This document shows positions 1 through 8,248 of a DNA stretch of 18,976 nucleotides, piece after piece; the stretch's first letter is position 1; every line of letters starts with the position of its first letter. The notes beneath the pieces were generated by a model that saw only the letters and a list, made by a program, of their open reading frames with translations, was not told the origin of the DNA and did not search any database. This stretch comes from Parvularculaceae bacterium (GTDB taxonomy: Bacteria > Pseudomonadota > Alphaproteobacteria > Caulobacterales > Parvularculaceae). The stretch covers positions 1-18,976 of the forward strand of contig JALWRV010000247.1 of assembly GCA_027080545.1 (NCBI GenBank), read 5' to 3'. The position numbers were made by a program, and so were the translations under genes.

Positions 1-789
1 GTCTTGTTTTTCCAACTCGCCCGTTTTGGGATTGCGGACTTTAGTCTCAAAGACATATTCGCCATCTTTAAAGTCAATCTGAGATTTGGTTAAAACCTCA
101 AAGGTGCGCATATCCATAATACCCCGCACCGTGCCCCTTGTGATCAGTTCACTGGAGCCATCGATAAGGTTATATTTCAATATTTCCGACTTCAATGTGC
201 GCGAATTGAGTCGAGATATAAGCACATGCGCTGGATCTAAAGGCAGGGTTGATATGATAGAGACCGTCGAGGCAATTTGCAGGCAAGTCTCTAAAGATTG
301 CGAACGGCGCAAATTTTTCACCCCCGTAAAGGGCTCTTTGAACTTTGAAAAGCTTTTGTCGGTGATGAAGACTTTTGTCAGATAGGTACGGGTGGAGCCG
401 ATGGATTTGCCCTCCCCACAACCAGACAATCGCCCGGTCCAAGGCTTGCGGGCCACCACCAAAATTTTACCGGCCTTGAGGGCGCTGACGAAAATGAACT
501 CCACATCCTTGTCAGGATTGGCAATGAGGGGTGGTTTGGACAGGTCGTCAGGATCCCACAAGGCGAGAGACGGGCTGGTCTTAGACTTTGAACTCGGATT
601 TTCGATGAGCCCCACCAGCACGTCCCCTTCTTGGGAAAGAGACAAGGATTGGACGGCTGGCAGGCGGGCCAAATCATCTATGGCGACCGGACCGCTCACC
701 ACATCAGCCAAAGCGCTAGCCCATCCGAAGCAGCCCACAAAACTTGCGATTAGCATTTTTCTAAATGTTAGATTATTCAATTTTAACAA
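1..789 (-). CDS. S9-type prolyl oligopeptidase-like peptidase, 5' part (truncated by window edge)
   Basis: An open minus-strand frame runs without a stop from about 789 to the left edge, giving 263 codons of a longer protein. The N-terminus looks like a signal peptide: a basic stretch (LKLNNLTFRK), a hydrophobic core (MLIASFVGCFGW) and an ASALA-type cleavage site. Next comes DDLARLPAVQSLSLSQEGDVLVG, split here as DDLARLPAVQ and SLSLSQEGDVLVG, then the LKAGKILVVARKPW segment. Both resemble, from memory, the N-terminal beta-propeller of secreted S9 peptidases in Hyphomonadales and relatives. The catalytic alpha/beta-hydrolase domain would lie outside the window, so activity cannot be checked. 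Start: TTG at 789 has GGAG at 799-802 (9-nt spacing) and supplies the basic n-region; the first ATG, at 756, has no ribosome site and would leave a signal peptide without positive charge. GTG at 804 is also in frame. The family call rests on similarity by eye. Confidence 0.7.
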   Translation of the reverse strand, partial: MLKLNNLTFRKMLIASFVGCFGWASALADVVSGPVAIDDLARLPAVQSLSLSQEGDVLVGLIENPSSKSKTSPSLALWDPDDLSKPPLIANPDKDVEFIFVSALKAGKILVVARKPWTGRLSGCGEGKSIGSTRTYLTKVFITDKSFSKFKEPFTGVKNLRRSQSLETCLQIASTVSIISTLPLDPAHVLISRLNSRTLKSEILKYNLIDGSSELITRGTVRGIMDMRTFEVLTKSQIDFKDGEYVFETKVRNPKTGELEKQD

Positions 790-1671
790 TTTCTTACACT
801 CCACTTATAAATAATCACCTTACCCTCGTTACAAGGGGTGATACAACCCCACCCTTAAACTATGCCACGACACGCGAACCCGCATCCTGTAGCTATTCGC
901 TCCATCACCGCCTAACCCTCATTCGGAAACCTGACATGACATGCACGTTCGAGAAACTCTTCATCGCAGACCCCACGAGTTTATAAACTCTGCGGTCAGT
1001 TTTCGTCGAAGCATCCCCCATCAGCCGCTTCACTGTCAACAAGCAGGCTTGTGAAATTGTGGCTAAGGCATAGACCCTGCCCATGAACGGGATGCCAAAA
1101 CCCACTGCCATCAACATTGGCCAAAAGAGAAGTAGTTCAGCCATTTACTCAGCGATTACCCAACAATTTTGGGGCCTTCACAGCCTTTGCAAGAAACCTC
1201 ATCCCCGCCTCGCCTTCCCCCTTAAGGCCCTCCTCCTTAAGGATTGTGTTAATTTTGCAACAATTAGGCCTTAATGGCTTGTTCAACAGCGGTTAACTAT
1301 CATGATTGATTGACCCCTCAGGCAAAATTGGGTGTGATGGGAGGATTCTCGGATGGATCCGGTAGTAATTGCCAAATTCCATGCTGGTGAGGACCGAGGG
1401 GGGTTGTTGAAGTGGGTGTGATTTACAGGGCATTTAGGTTTCAAGGGGTCACTGAACTATTCTGCTAGCCTTTAGGTTAGTATCGAGTCCAAGAAGCCTC
1501 CGTTTCTCCTCTGCTAAGGCAATTTCTATTATCACCGTGGTGTCCATCCACGAACATCTGGCTCGTTGTAGCCGGTCCGTTGCCAACGCTTCGAAGAGTA
1601 GGCTTTGAGAAGTGGGGCATCTACGAGGAAACAGGTTCCGACATCGGGTCGGGCAGTAAATTGAGGTTATT
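790..1671. other. Long divergent intergenic region without a convincing gene
   Basis: About 880 bp lie between the divergent S9 peptidase and TonB receptor genes. It must hold both promoters, but I find no -35/-10 pair that stands out. Open frames here (for example 905-1144 minus, 79 codons, hydrophobic at the N-terminus) lack good ribosome sites and recognisable families. A perfect 14-bp palindrome sits at 977-990 inside a longer imperfect inverted repeat at 969-997. The 5' leader of the receptor could be up to several hundred bases long. Confidence 0.6.
969..997. repeat. Inverted repeat around a 14-bp perfect palindrome
   Basis: The core GAGTTTATAAACTC (977-990) is its own reverse complement. 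GACC at 969-972 and GGTC at 994-997 extend the symmetry outward after a few mismatches. The AT-rich centre and lack of a loop fit a dimeric-protein operator better than an RNA hairpin, and no T-run follows. It lies about 180 bp upstream of the S9 peptidase start and 680 bp upstream of the TonB receptor start. Function is unknown. Confidence 0.4.
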
Positions 1672-4600
1672 ATGAGAACAGCAAATTTAGCTAAAAGGTT
1701 TTTGCAAACCTCCGCCATTCTGGCGATTTCGGTTGCAACAGCCTATGCGCAGGACAATGAAGACGAAGTCGATTTGGTCCCTGAAGGTCAGGTTGCGGAA
1801 GATGCCGATACAGGTGACGTGATTACGGTTACCGGTTCGCGCATTAAACGTGACAATTTCAGTTCCGACTCGCCAATTGATGTCCTGGTCACCGAAGACG
1901 CCGTTCTTGAAGGCATCTCCGACGTTGGCTCGCTCATTCAATCTTCCACCGTTGCTTCCGGTTCGCCTCAAGTGACCGCAGCCACCTCCTCTGCCTTTGT
2001 GCAAAATGGTGGTGTGGGTACAGAGACCGTATCGCTGCGGGGTCTGGGCGCCAATCGTACCCTGGTTCTACTAGATGGCCGTCGCGCCGGCCCTTCTGGT
2101 ACCCGTGGAGGCGTTTCTTCTTTCGATCTCAACGTTATTCCGATTGCCGGGGTTGAACGCATTGAAATCCTGAAAGACGGGGCTTCCTCCGTTTATGGGT
2201 CTGACGCTGTGGCTGGTGTTGTTAACATTATCACGCGTAAAGATGATGGTGGCACCTTTGATGTGTTCTATTCGCAGCCTGAGCAAAGCGGTGGCGAAAC
2301 CTTCCGGGGTAGTGCGTCATGGGGCCGCTCCAATGATAAAGGTCGTTTCCGGGTCACCGGCGACTATTATAAAAATCAGGAACTGGCGCGTGGCGACCGT
2401 GACTTCTTTGCTTGTGGCCAAGCCTATGTGACCAACCCTGACGGCACACGTGCTGACATTATTGACCCTACAACGGGCGATTTCAAATGTCGTGACCTGC
2501 TTTGGGGCCATGTCTGGGTCTATGATTATGGCGCTGGTAACGTGCCAAGCACATCACCCTTGCTCTATCAATATGACTATAATGGCGATCTGGCTGCCAA
2601 TGGTCTGGTTAATCCGGCACCGAACGATCCGTTCGATATCGGCACCCCAGCAGATTGGTATCCTGTATTGTTCGACCAAAACGACATTAATGGTCTTGGG
2701 CCGGGCGCAGGCACTGCCGGTTATGCAACCGATGGTATTGGCGACTGGGCAGGCGTGAATATTCGCGACTTGCCACAAGGGTTGACCAATTATGACCACC
2801 CCTTCCAAGATCAGCAAACATTAATCCCTGATGTTGAGCGCATGACCCTGTTCGTTAATGGCGACTATGCGGTAACCGACACCATCACGGGCTATGCCGA
2901 AGCTTTGTTCAACCGTCGCGAGACCTATGTGAACGGCTATCGTCAATTCTGGTCCTACACCTATAACAGCCAAGCCATTTTTGCTGGCGGTGGTGTTGGT
3001 ACCGGTGACCCGCTGTCGCCTGGCTGGACCGGTCTGCAATGGCTGAGCCCAACTGCTATTACCGACCATGCAGACACCTCCGTTAAGGTGGATTATACCC
3101 GCTTTGTTGGTGGTTTAACGGGCGGTTTTGGAGCCAATTTCCCATCATGGTCTTGGGATGTTTCAGCGCAATATTCACGCTCTGATGGCGATTATACCAA
3201 TGACCGCATCTATCAAGACGCGATTGATGTTGCCTTCTTCCGTACCAGCCTGTGCGCCGGTACCACCATGGCTGACGGTCGTCCTTGTGTCGATGTCAAC
3301 TGGGTCGATCCGCAATTCTTGGCCGGTAACATTGGTCAAGCAGAGCGTGACTTCCTGTTCGGCCGCGAAACCGGTAACACGGTCTATGAGCAAACATCGT
3401 TCGAGGGTTATATCTCTGGTGATATTGTTCAATTGCCCGCTGGTATGATGGCTGGGGCCTTCGGTACCCAATATATTGAGGATGAAATTCTCGATACGCC
3501 AGGTGATATTACCTTGGCCAATAATGCTTGGGGTTCCTCTGGCGCCGGCATTACAGCTGGTAAACACAATACCACTGCTTTTTATGGTGAGATTGATGTA
3601 CCATTGCTGAAAGACGCTCCTTTGGCCGAGAAGGTTTCCTTGACCTTGTCCGGTCGTTATACGGATGTGTCTTCTTATGGTGATGGCACGACCTACAAAG
3701 TCGGTTTGAACTGGCAGGTCTCCCCGTCTGTTCGTGTACGGGCTACCCAAGGGACATCGTTCCGGTCTCCGGCCCTGTTCGAACTGTTCTTGGCTGACCA
3801 AACCAGCTTTATCGGTCAACGCTCTGTGGACCCTTGCATCAATTGGGGTCCAAATCTGGCAAATGGCTTCATTTCCCAGCAATTGGCTGACAATTGTGCC
3901 GCCGACGGTATTCCGGCCAACCATAATGGTGCTGGTTCATCCGCTACGGTCTTCACCGGTGGTGGGGCTGGGGTACTGGATGCAGAAACGGCTGATAACT
4001 TCACCGTTGGCTTCATCTGGTCGCCAACCTTTATCGACCTTCAGTTCGCCGTGGATTATTTCGAAATTCAAGTGAATGACGAAGTGGCCCAACTGGGTGC
4101 CGCCAATGTGGTTGCCGGTTGCTACACATCAGACACATTCCCGAATGATCCGCTGTGTCAATTGTTCGATCGTAATGCTGCCGATGGGAGTGAAGGGGCG
4201 CCGTTCCTGATCAATTCCATTTCCGACAGCTTCATCAACATCAACAGCCAGAGCAACCGTGGTGTCGACTTCACAGCTCAATATAATCACGAGCTGCGTT
4301 GGGGTGATCTGCGGGTGGATTTCCAAGCGTCACACCAATTGGAAGACAGAATCCAATTGCTGGCACAAGGATCTAGCGTTGATTCAAATGGTCGTGCGGG
4401 TAACCCGAAGACAACAGCCTTGTTGAACTTCAACCTCGACACACCAGGCAAGTGGAAATATTTCTACGGCCTCGATATCATTGACCAAACCTCGAACGAA
4501 GATCGTTTCTTGCAAGTCAATGGTCCGAATGCTGAGACTTTCCAAGGCGATCCGGTCGAATATAAGCTGCGTACGGAGATGATGATTTATCACAACGCTT

Positions 4601-4788
4601 CCGTAAGTCGCGAATTTGGCAATGACTGGACCTTCCGTGCCGGTGTGGCCAATATCTTTGACGAGGCACCGCCTGCGGTTTCCGGTGTTACCGGCCAATA
4701 TAGCCGCGTTGGTAACTCAGCCTTCTATTCACAATATGATTTCCTTGGTCGTCGGGCATTCTTCAACCTGACCAAGAACTTCGAATAG
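1672..4788 (+). CDS. TonB-dependent outer-membrane receptor
   Basis: This 1,038-residue protein is an outer-membrane gated porin that uses TonB-ExbBD energy to import a scarce ligand. A signal peptide occupies residues 1-26, with probable cleavage after TAYA before QDNE. A TonB box, VITVTGSRI, lies at 50-58. The plug domain spans about 62-190 and includes the typical VSLRGLGANRTLVLLDGRR and VERIEILKDGASSVYGSDA segments, ending near VVNIITRK. The rest is a large beta-barrel that ends in LTKNFE. Several cysteines fall in extracellular-loop-like stretches and may form disulfides. GAGG at 1663-1666 sits 5 nt before the ATG. The type is common in alphaproteobacteria, often as paralogues for sugars, peptides or polyphenols. 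No siderophore or sigma-factor gene is adjacent, so the ligand is unknown. The downstream sulfotransferase and halogenase suggest an organic substrate, which is inference only. A strong terminator at 4815-4843 closes the gene. Confidence 0.95.
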   Translation: MRTANLAKRFLQTSAILAISVATAYAQDNEDEVDLVPEGQVAEDADTGDVITVTGSRIKRDNFSSDSPIDVLVTEDAVLEGISDVGSLIQSSTVASGSPQVTAATSSAFVQNGGVGTETVSLRGLGANRTLVLLDGRRAGPSGTRGGVSSFDLNVIPIAGVERIEILKDGASSVYGSDAVAGVVNIITRKDDGGTFDVFYSQPEQSGGETFRGSASWGRSNDKGRFRVTGDYYKNQELARGDRDFFACGQAYVTNPDGTRADIIDPTTGDFKCRDLLWGHVWVYDYGAGNVPSTSPLLYQYDYNGDLAANGLVNPAPNDPFDIGTPADWYPVLFDQNDINGLGPGAGTAGYATDGIGDWAGVNIRDLPQGLTNYDHPFQDQQTLIPDVERMTLFVNGDYAVTDTITGYAEALFNRRETYVNGYRQFWSYTYNSQAIFAGGGVGTGDPLSPGWTGLQWLSPTAITDHADTSVKVDYTRFVGGLTGGFGANFPSWSWDVSAQYSRSDGDYTNDRIYQDAIDVAFFRTSLCAGTTMADGRPCVDVNWVDPQFLAGNIGQAERDFLFGRETGNTVYEQTSFEGYISGDIVQLPAGMMAGAFGTQYIEDEILDTPGDITLANNAWGSSGAGITAGKHNTTAFYGEIDVPLLKDAPLAEKVSLTLSGRYTDVSSYGDGTTYKVGLNWQVSPSVRVRATQGTSFRSPALFELFLADQTSFIGQRSVDPCINWGPNLANGFISQQLADNCAADGIPANHNGAGSSATVFTGGGAGVLDAETADNFTVGFIWSPTFIDLQFAVDYFEIQVNDEVAQLGAANVVAGCYTSDTFPNDPLCQLFDRNAADGSEGAPFLINSISDSFININSQSNRGVDFTAQYNHELRWGDLRVDFQASHQLEDRIQLLAQGSSVDSNGRAGNPKTTALLNFNLDTPGKWKYFYGLDIIDQTSNEDRFLQVNGPNAETFQGDPVEYKLRTEMMIYHNASVSREFGNDWTFRAGVANIFDEAPPAVSGVTGQYSRVGNSAFYSQYDFLGRRAFFNLTKNFE

Positions 4789-4814
4789 ACTCTGATTGAT
4801 TAATCAAAAACAAG

Positions 4815-4843
4815 AACGGCAGACCTTCGGGTCTGCCGTTTTT
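4815..4843 (+). terminator. Rho-independent terminator with UUCG tetraloop after the TonB receptor
   Basis: An 11-bp perfect stem, AACGGCAGACC (4815-4825) and GGTCTGCCGTT (4830-4840), is capped by TTCG, giving the very stable C(UUCG)G tetraloop, and is followed by T residues. It lies 26 bp after the receptor stop. An A-rich stretch upstream means the opposite strand also reads as stem plus T-run, so it could work in both directions. It implies that the downstream sulfotransferase needs its own promoter. Confidence 0.93.
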
Positions 4844-4896
4844 ATCTGTGAGAGCCTCACCAAGTAAGGCTCCCCTATGCGGGGATTATTTCGCGT

Positions 4897-4925
4897 TTGG
4901 CAAAGGGCTTGCATCGTTCTATAGC
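4897..4925 (+). promoter_or_regulatory. Candidate sigma-70 promoter for the sulfotransferase gene
   Basis: TTGGCA (4897-4902, 5 of 6 consensus) is followed after exactly 17 bp by TATAGC (4920-4925, 4 of 6). Transcription would begin near 4932, just ahead of both possible starts of the sulfotransferase. A promoter is expected here because a strong terminator lies immediately upstream. The call is made by eye and is unproven. Confidence 0.45.
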
Positions 4926-4944
4926 CATGAGGCCTATAGTGTGA

Positions 4945-5778
4945 ATGCACCCAAACTTTAAGAGACCCAACCTTAAGAGCCATTACATGCCCAAAATAAT
5001 TGCCAAAGAAGATAGTCTGAACAGTGAGAATGCGCGCTTTGAACAAAAGCCGCTGCGTGAACCAGTGTTTCTGAACTCCGTACCCAAAAGTGGGACCCAT
5101 CTCATTCGCAATATTTTTCGCATGTTTGTGCCTGTACCCCAACAATATCATGCCGCCTTTATTCAGATCCCCATTCTCTCACAACATATTCAAGCCTTAG
5201 ATCCGGCCAATCCCATGTTGAGCTGGGGGCATTTGCTCTTTTCCGATGACAGCGCCATCGCCACCCGTAAAACCAATCATCTCCTGATGGTGCGCGACCC
5301 TTATGATTGGGTGCTGGCACGGGCACGTTTCTTTTTATCCGATAATTTCCAAGGCAATTTAGAGCATCTCAAAAATGGCAATGTGCCTATGGAAGATATG
5401 CTTAACATGATGATCTTCGGGATTTATCAAAAAGTACCTACCATGGCGGAAATCTATATGCATAATGGTGTCTCTTGGATGGGCACCGGCACACGCATTG
5501 TGCGCTATGAAGATTTGGTAGGCCATGTAAAAAATATTGATTCAGCTCAAGCAAAGGCCTTTTTCACCGATCTTTTTGCTTTCGCTAAAATTGATTTGCC
5601 CGAAGATTGGCGCGAGCGCGTATTGGTGGGCGCAGACCGCAAACAAAGTGGCACCGCCCGGGAAAACCTGGCCCAACGCCACACCAACATACCCGAAGAA
5701 TTACCCCAAGCCCAAAAAGAACTGGTTGACTATGCTTGTCCGGGGTTGCGCAAAGTCTTGGGCTATGAAATCGACTAA
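4945..5778 (+). CDS. Sulfotransferase domain protein (PAPS-dependent)
   Basis: The predicted 277-residue cytosolic enzyme should move a sulfuryl group from PAPS to an acceptor hydroxyl or amine. Numbering from the ATG at 4945, the 5'-phosphosulfate loop is VPKSGTHL (PKSGT at 47-51), a candidate catalytic His is H96 in SWGHL, and the 3'-phosphate motif is VRDPYDWVLAR, starting near R117. RYEDLVG follows, and RKQSGTARENL replaces the usual RxGxxGDW-like segment. Oddly, the serine expected eight residues after the motif arginine is alanine (A125). The start is uncertain: ATG at 4945 has no ribosome site, while ATG at 4987 has AAGAG at 4975-4979 and would give 263 residues. Neither start affects the motifs. 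The gene stands alone on its strand between the TonB receptor terminator and the convergent halogenase, overlapping the halogenase stop by 4 bp. The acceptor is unknown. Family call is firm, exact activity is not. Confidence 0.82.
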   Translation: MHPNFKRPNLKSHYMPKIIAKEDSLNSENARFEQKPLREPVFLNSVPKSGTHLIRNIFRMFVPVPQQYHAAFIQIPILSQHIQALDPANPMLSWGHLLFSDDSAIATRKTNHLLMVRDPYDWVLARARFFLSDNFQGNLEHLKNGNVPMEDMLNMMIFGIYQKVPTMAEIYMHNGVSWMGTGTRIVRYEDLVGHVKNIDSAQAKAFFTDLFAFAKIDLPEDWRERVLVGADRKQSGTARENLAQRHTNIPEELPQAQKELVDYACPGLRKVLGYEID

Positions 5779-7409
5779 ACCCAACCCTTCGGCTGATAAT
5801 CGCTAAATTGATATTGCTCCATACCAAGCACGCGGTTCAGCCAAATATGATGTGGCGGCAATTTTGCACGGGCCTGTTCCAAGCGCTGTAAAATAACAGG
5901 GTTTACATGGGTTTTTGGGGCATCCGCCGCTGGGGGTGGTAAATCCTGTCCACAAAAATTCATCCCTAGCATGATACATTCATAGCTCTCATGGTTCCAA
6001 AGCCCGGCCGTGTCCACATGGGGGCGCGGATCAAGCCCCATCCCTTCTGGGGCTGTAATATTTTGGGCCGTCATCAAGGCGGGGAAATATTGATCTTCAA
6101 AATCAATGGCTGAGGGCAGTTTAGAACGCCAAAATTCAAACTTGGCCCGTAGCCTATCCGTAATATGTTCCGGCTTTTGCACTTCACACCAAAATGGCGT
6201 ATCCGTGCGGCGGCTCAAACAATAGTGCATATTGATAAAGTCGAGTATTTCATAAAAACGATTGGCGAGAATACGGTTAAACCGGAAAGACAGCGCGTCC
6301 ATATCAGCCCCCGCATGGGGAAAATGCTCGGCCAACATCACCGCCGCTAGGTCACATAAATAGAGCCCCGTCGATTCCAACGGTTCAATAAACCCCCCGG
6401 CAAGCCCGATGGCTATACAGTTTTTCTCCCAAGCCTTATGGCGTTTACCAACCCGAAAGGGAATGCGCTTGGTGGGCAAATCTTCTGCATGCGGCCCCTC
6501 ATAAGCTCGCAACTCTTTTTCCGCCTGTTCTTCACTGATAAAGGCGCTCGCATGGACATAGCCCACAGAGCGTCGATTACGCATGGGTATGTCCCATGCC
6601 CAACCAGCCGAAAGGGCCGTGGCTGTGGTATAGGGGCGCACCTGCCCCGGGAAAAACTTGTTATAATCAATATGCATAACCGTGGCATGGTCTGCGAGAA
6701 GAAAGCGCGAGCAATCTTCATAGCCAACCCCCATCACCTCGCCTATAAGACGAGCCCGAAAACCGGTACAATCCACATAAATATCTGCCTCAAGGGTCAA
6801 GCCTTCTTTAGTGCTGATGGAAGCAATAGAGCCATCTTCGGCAAGCTGCGCATCCACATAATCATCAAGAATATGTTTGACACCGCGCTGGGTAGAAAAA
6901 TCGCGCAAATAATCAGCAAATTTTTGCGCATTCATGTGATAGGCATAGCTGAGGGGTGCGCCCATATCCCAAGCGGTCAACATTTTCGGGGCTAACCCCA
7001 TTTCACAAATTATTGGTTGCGCTGAGACGGTTTCCATAAAGGGAATATCACGCTGGCTCGCCAACCAATTGCGCGCAGAATTGTCTATGGGTCCGGTGCG
7101 ATAGCGCGAAAAAGGGTGATGATAAAAACTGCCATCATTCTTATGCCAGTTGGGATATTTAATTGATTGTTTGAACGTCGCATCCGTGGCTTTCATAAAC
7201 TCGATTTCATCAAGCCCGATGACCTCCAACACATGCAAAATCGACGGAATAGTCGCCTCCCCCACGGATATGCGTGGAATATTCGGCGATTCCAAAAGGG
7301 TGATTTCTACGGTTGGTTTTTCGCCGCGCTGGTTTAAGGCGCCGTTCAAATAGGCTGCACTCATCCAACCGGCAGAGCCGCCCCCAACAATTAATATTTT
7401 TTTCATCAT
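5775..7409 (-). CDS. Flavin-dependent tryptophan halogenase family protein
   Basis: The 544-residue protein matches FADH2-dependent halogenases of the PrnA/RebH type, which use reduced flavin, O2 and halide to make hypohalous acid and halogenate an electron-rich ring. All key features are present: the dinucleotide-binding GGGSAG at 9-14, VGEATIPS at 49-56, the catalytic lysine K80 in DATFKQSI (PrnA K79), WAWDIP at 270-275 (the WxWxIP halogenase signature), and E345 in PLESTG (PrnA E346). It should therefore be active rather than a monooxygenase relative. Many proteobacterial homologues sit near TonB receptors and have unknown or indole-like substrates, so free tryptophan should not be assumed. 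A partner flavin reductase is not seen here. AAGG lies a few bases before the first of two tandem ATG codons. The gene starts 38 bp after thiG on the same strand and ends by overlapping the convergent sulfotransferase by 4 bp. Confidence 0.93.
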   Translation of the reverse strand: MMKKILIVGGGSAGWMSAAYLNGALNQRGEKPTVEITLLESPNIPRISVGEATIPSILHVLEVIGLDEIEFMKATDATFKQSIKYPNWHKNDGSFYHHPFSRYRTGPIDNSARNWLASQRDIPFMETVSAQPIICEMGLAPKMLTAWDMGAPLSYAYHMNAQKFADYLRDFSTQRGVKHILDDYVDAQLAEDGSIASISTKEGLTLEADIYVDCTGFRARLIGEVMGVGYEDCSRFLLADHATVMHIDYNKFFPGQVRPYTTATALSAGWAWDIPMRNRRSVGYVHASAFISEEQAEKELRAYEGPHAEDLPTKRIPFRVGKRHKAWEKNCIAIGLAGGFIEPLESTGLYLCDLAAVMLAEHFPHAGADMDALSFRFNRILANRFYEILDFINMHYCLSRRTDTPFWCEVQKPEHITDRLRAKFEFWRSKLPSAIDFEDQYFPALMTAQNITAPEGMGLDPRPHVDTAGLWNHESYECIMLGMNFCGQDLPPPAADAPKTHVNPVILQRLEQARAKLPPHHIWLNRVLGMEQYQFSDYQPKGWV

Positions 7410-7447
7410 GTCCGCCTTTTAAAAATGCGTGAGATTATGATTATAGG

Positions 7448-8248
7448 TTAAATCAATCCCGCCAAGGGTGAAGAAGGATCTGCATATTTTTTGCGCCCCA
7501 TGCGGCCGGCTCGATAGGCTTGCCTACCGGCAATCACCGCATGCTTCATGGCCACGGCCATAGCGATGGGATCCTTGGCCTCAGCGATGGCGGTGTTGAG
7601 CAAGACCCCATCACAGCCAAGCTCCATAGCAATCGCCGCATCGGACGCCGTCCCAACCCCGGCATCGACCAGAACCGGCACATTAGCCTGTTCAACAATG
7701 AGCCTTATATTGACCGGATTTTGAATACCGAGACCAGAACCGATTGGTGCGCCTAGGGGCATGATTGCCGCACAGCCAATATCTTCAAGTTTGCGGGCAA
7801 AAATCGGATCATCGGTACAATAGACCATCACCTCAAACCCATCCTCAATCAAGCGCTTCGCCGCTTTCAGGGTTTCTTCCATATCCGGATAGAGGGTTTT
7901 AGTATCCGACAGCACCTCTAGCTTGACCAAAGACCAGCCCCCGGCTTCGCGAGCAAGGCGCAGGGTGCGAATAGCCTCATCAGCCGTGAAGCAACCAGCC
8001 GTATTGGGCAGATAGGTATAGTCTTCAGGCGAGACAAAATCCATCAACATCGGTTCATCCGGGTTGGTAAGATTAACCCGGCGCACAGCCACCGTAACGA
8101 TTTCAGCTCCAGAGGCTTTCGCCGCCTCGGCATTTTGTTGATAGGTTTTATATTTTCCCGTACCAATAATCAGTCGCGAAGAAAATGTACGCCCAGCGAT
8201 AATCAGCGGATCTTCTAGTTCATATTTTTTTTGAGCCTGTGCAGACAC
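7448..8248 (-). CDS. thiG: Thiazole synthase ThiG
   Basis: ThiG condenses 1-deoxy-D-xylulose 5-phosphate, dehydroglycine or glycine imine, and sulfur carried on ThiS thiocarboxylate to form the thiazole ring of thiamine. The 266 residues fold as a TIM barrel. The Schiff-base lysine is K109 in SLVKLEVL. Other typical segments are RLIIGTGKY, PLGAPIGSG (phosphate binding), VDAGVGTASDAA and the C-terminal AGRMGRKKYADPSSP. The gene begins with GTG (8246-8248), which touches the thiS stop codon (TGAGTG). A perfect GGAGG ribosome site is formed by the last thiS codons, so the two are probably translationally coupled. No other thi genes are in the window. The halogenase follows after 38 bp without an obvious terminator. 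Confidence 0.97.
   Translation of the reverse strand: MSAQAQKKYELEDPLIIAGRTFSSRLIIGTGKYKTYQQNAEAAKASGAEIVTVAVRRVNLTNPDEPMLMDFVSPEDYTYLPNTAGCFTADEAIRTLRLAREAGGWSLVKLEVLSDTKTLYPDMEETLKAAKRLIEDGFEVMVYCTDDPIFARKLEDIGCAAIMPLGAPIGSGLGIQNPVNIRLIVEQANVPVLVDAGVGTASDAAIAMELGCDGVLLNTAIAEAKDPIAMAVAMKHAVIAGRQAYRAGRMGRKKYADPSSPLAGLI

Noticed and set aside
905..1144. 79-codon minus-strand ORF with a hydrophobic N-terminus upstream of the S9 peptidase
   Set aside because: No Shine-Dalgarno site before its ATG, no recognisable family, and no clear difference in third-base composition from noncoding DNA. A palindrome lies inside it. It could be a small membrane protein but cannot be supported.
1449..1718. 89-codon minus-strand ORF crossing the TonB receptor start
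   Set aside because: It is antisense to the receptor signal peptide, has no family resemblance and no ribosome site. Treated as chance.
3175..3924. 249-codon ORF antisense to the TonB receptor
   Set aside because: It lies wholly inside the receptor gene on the other strand. Its length follows from the receptor's codon use, and the protein has no recognisable domain.
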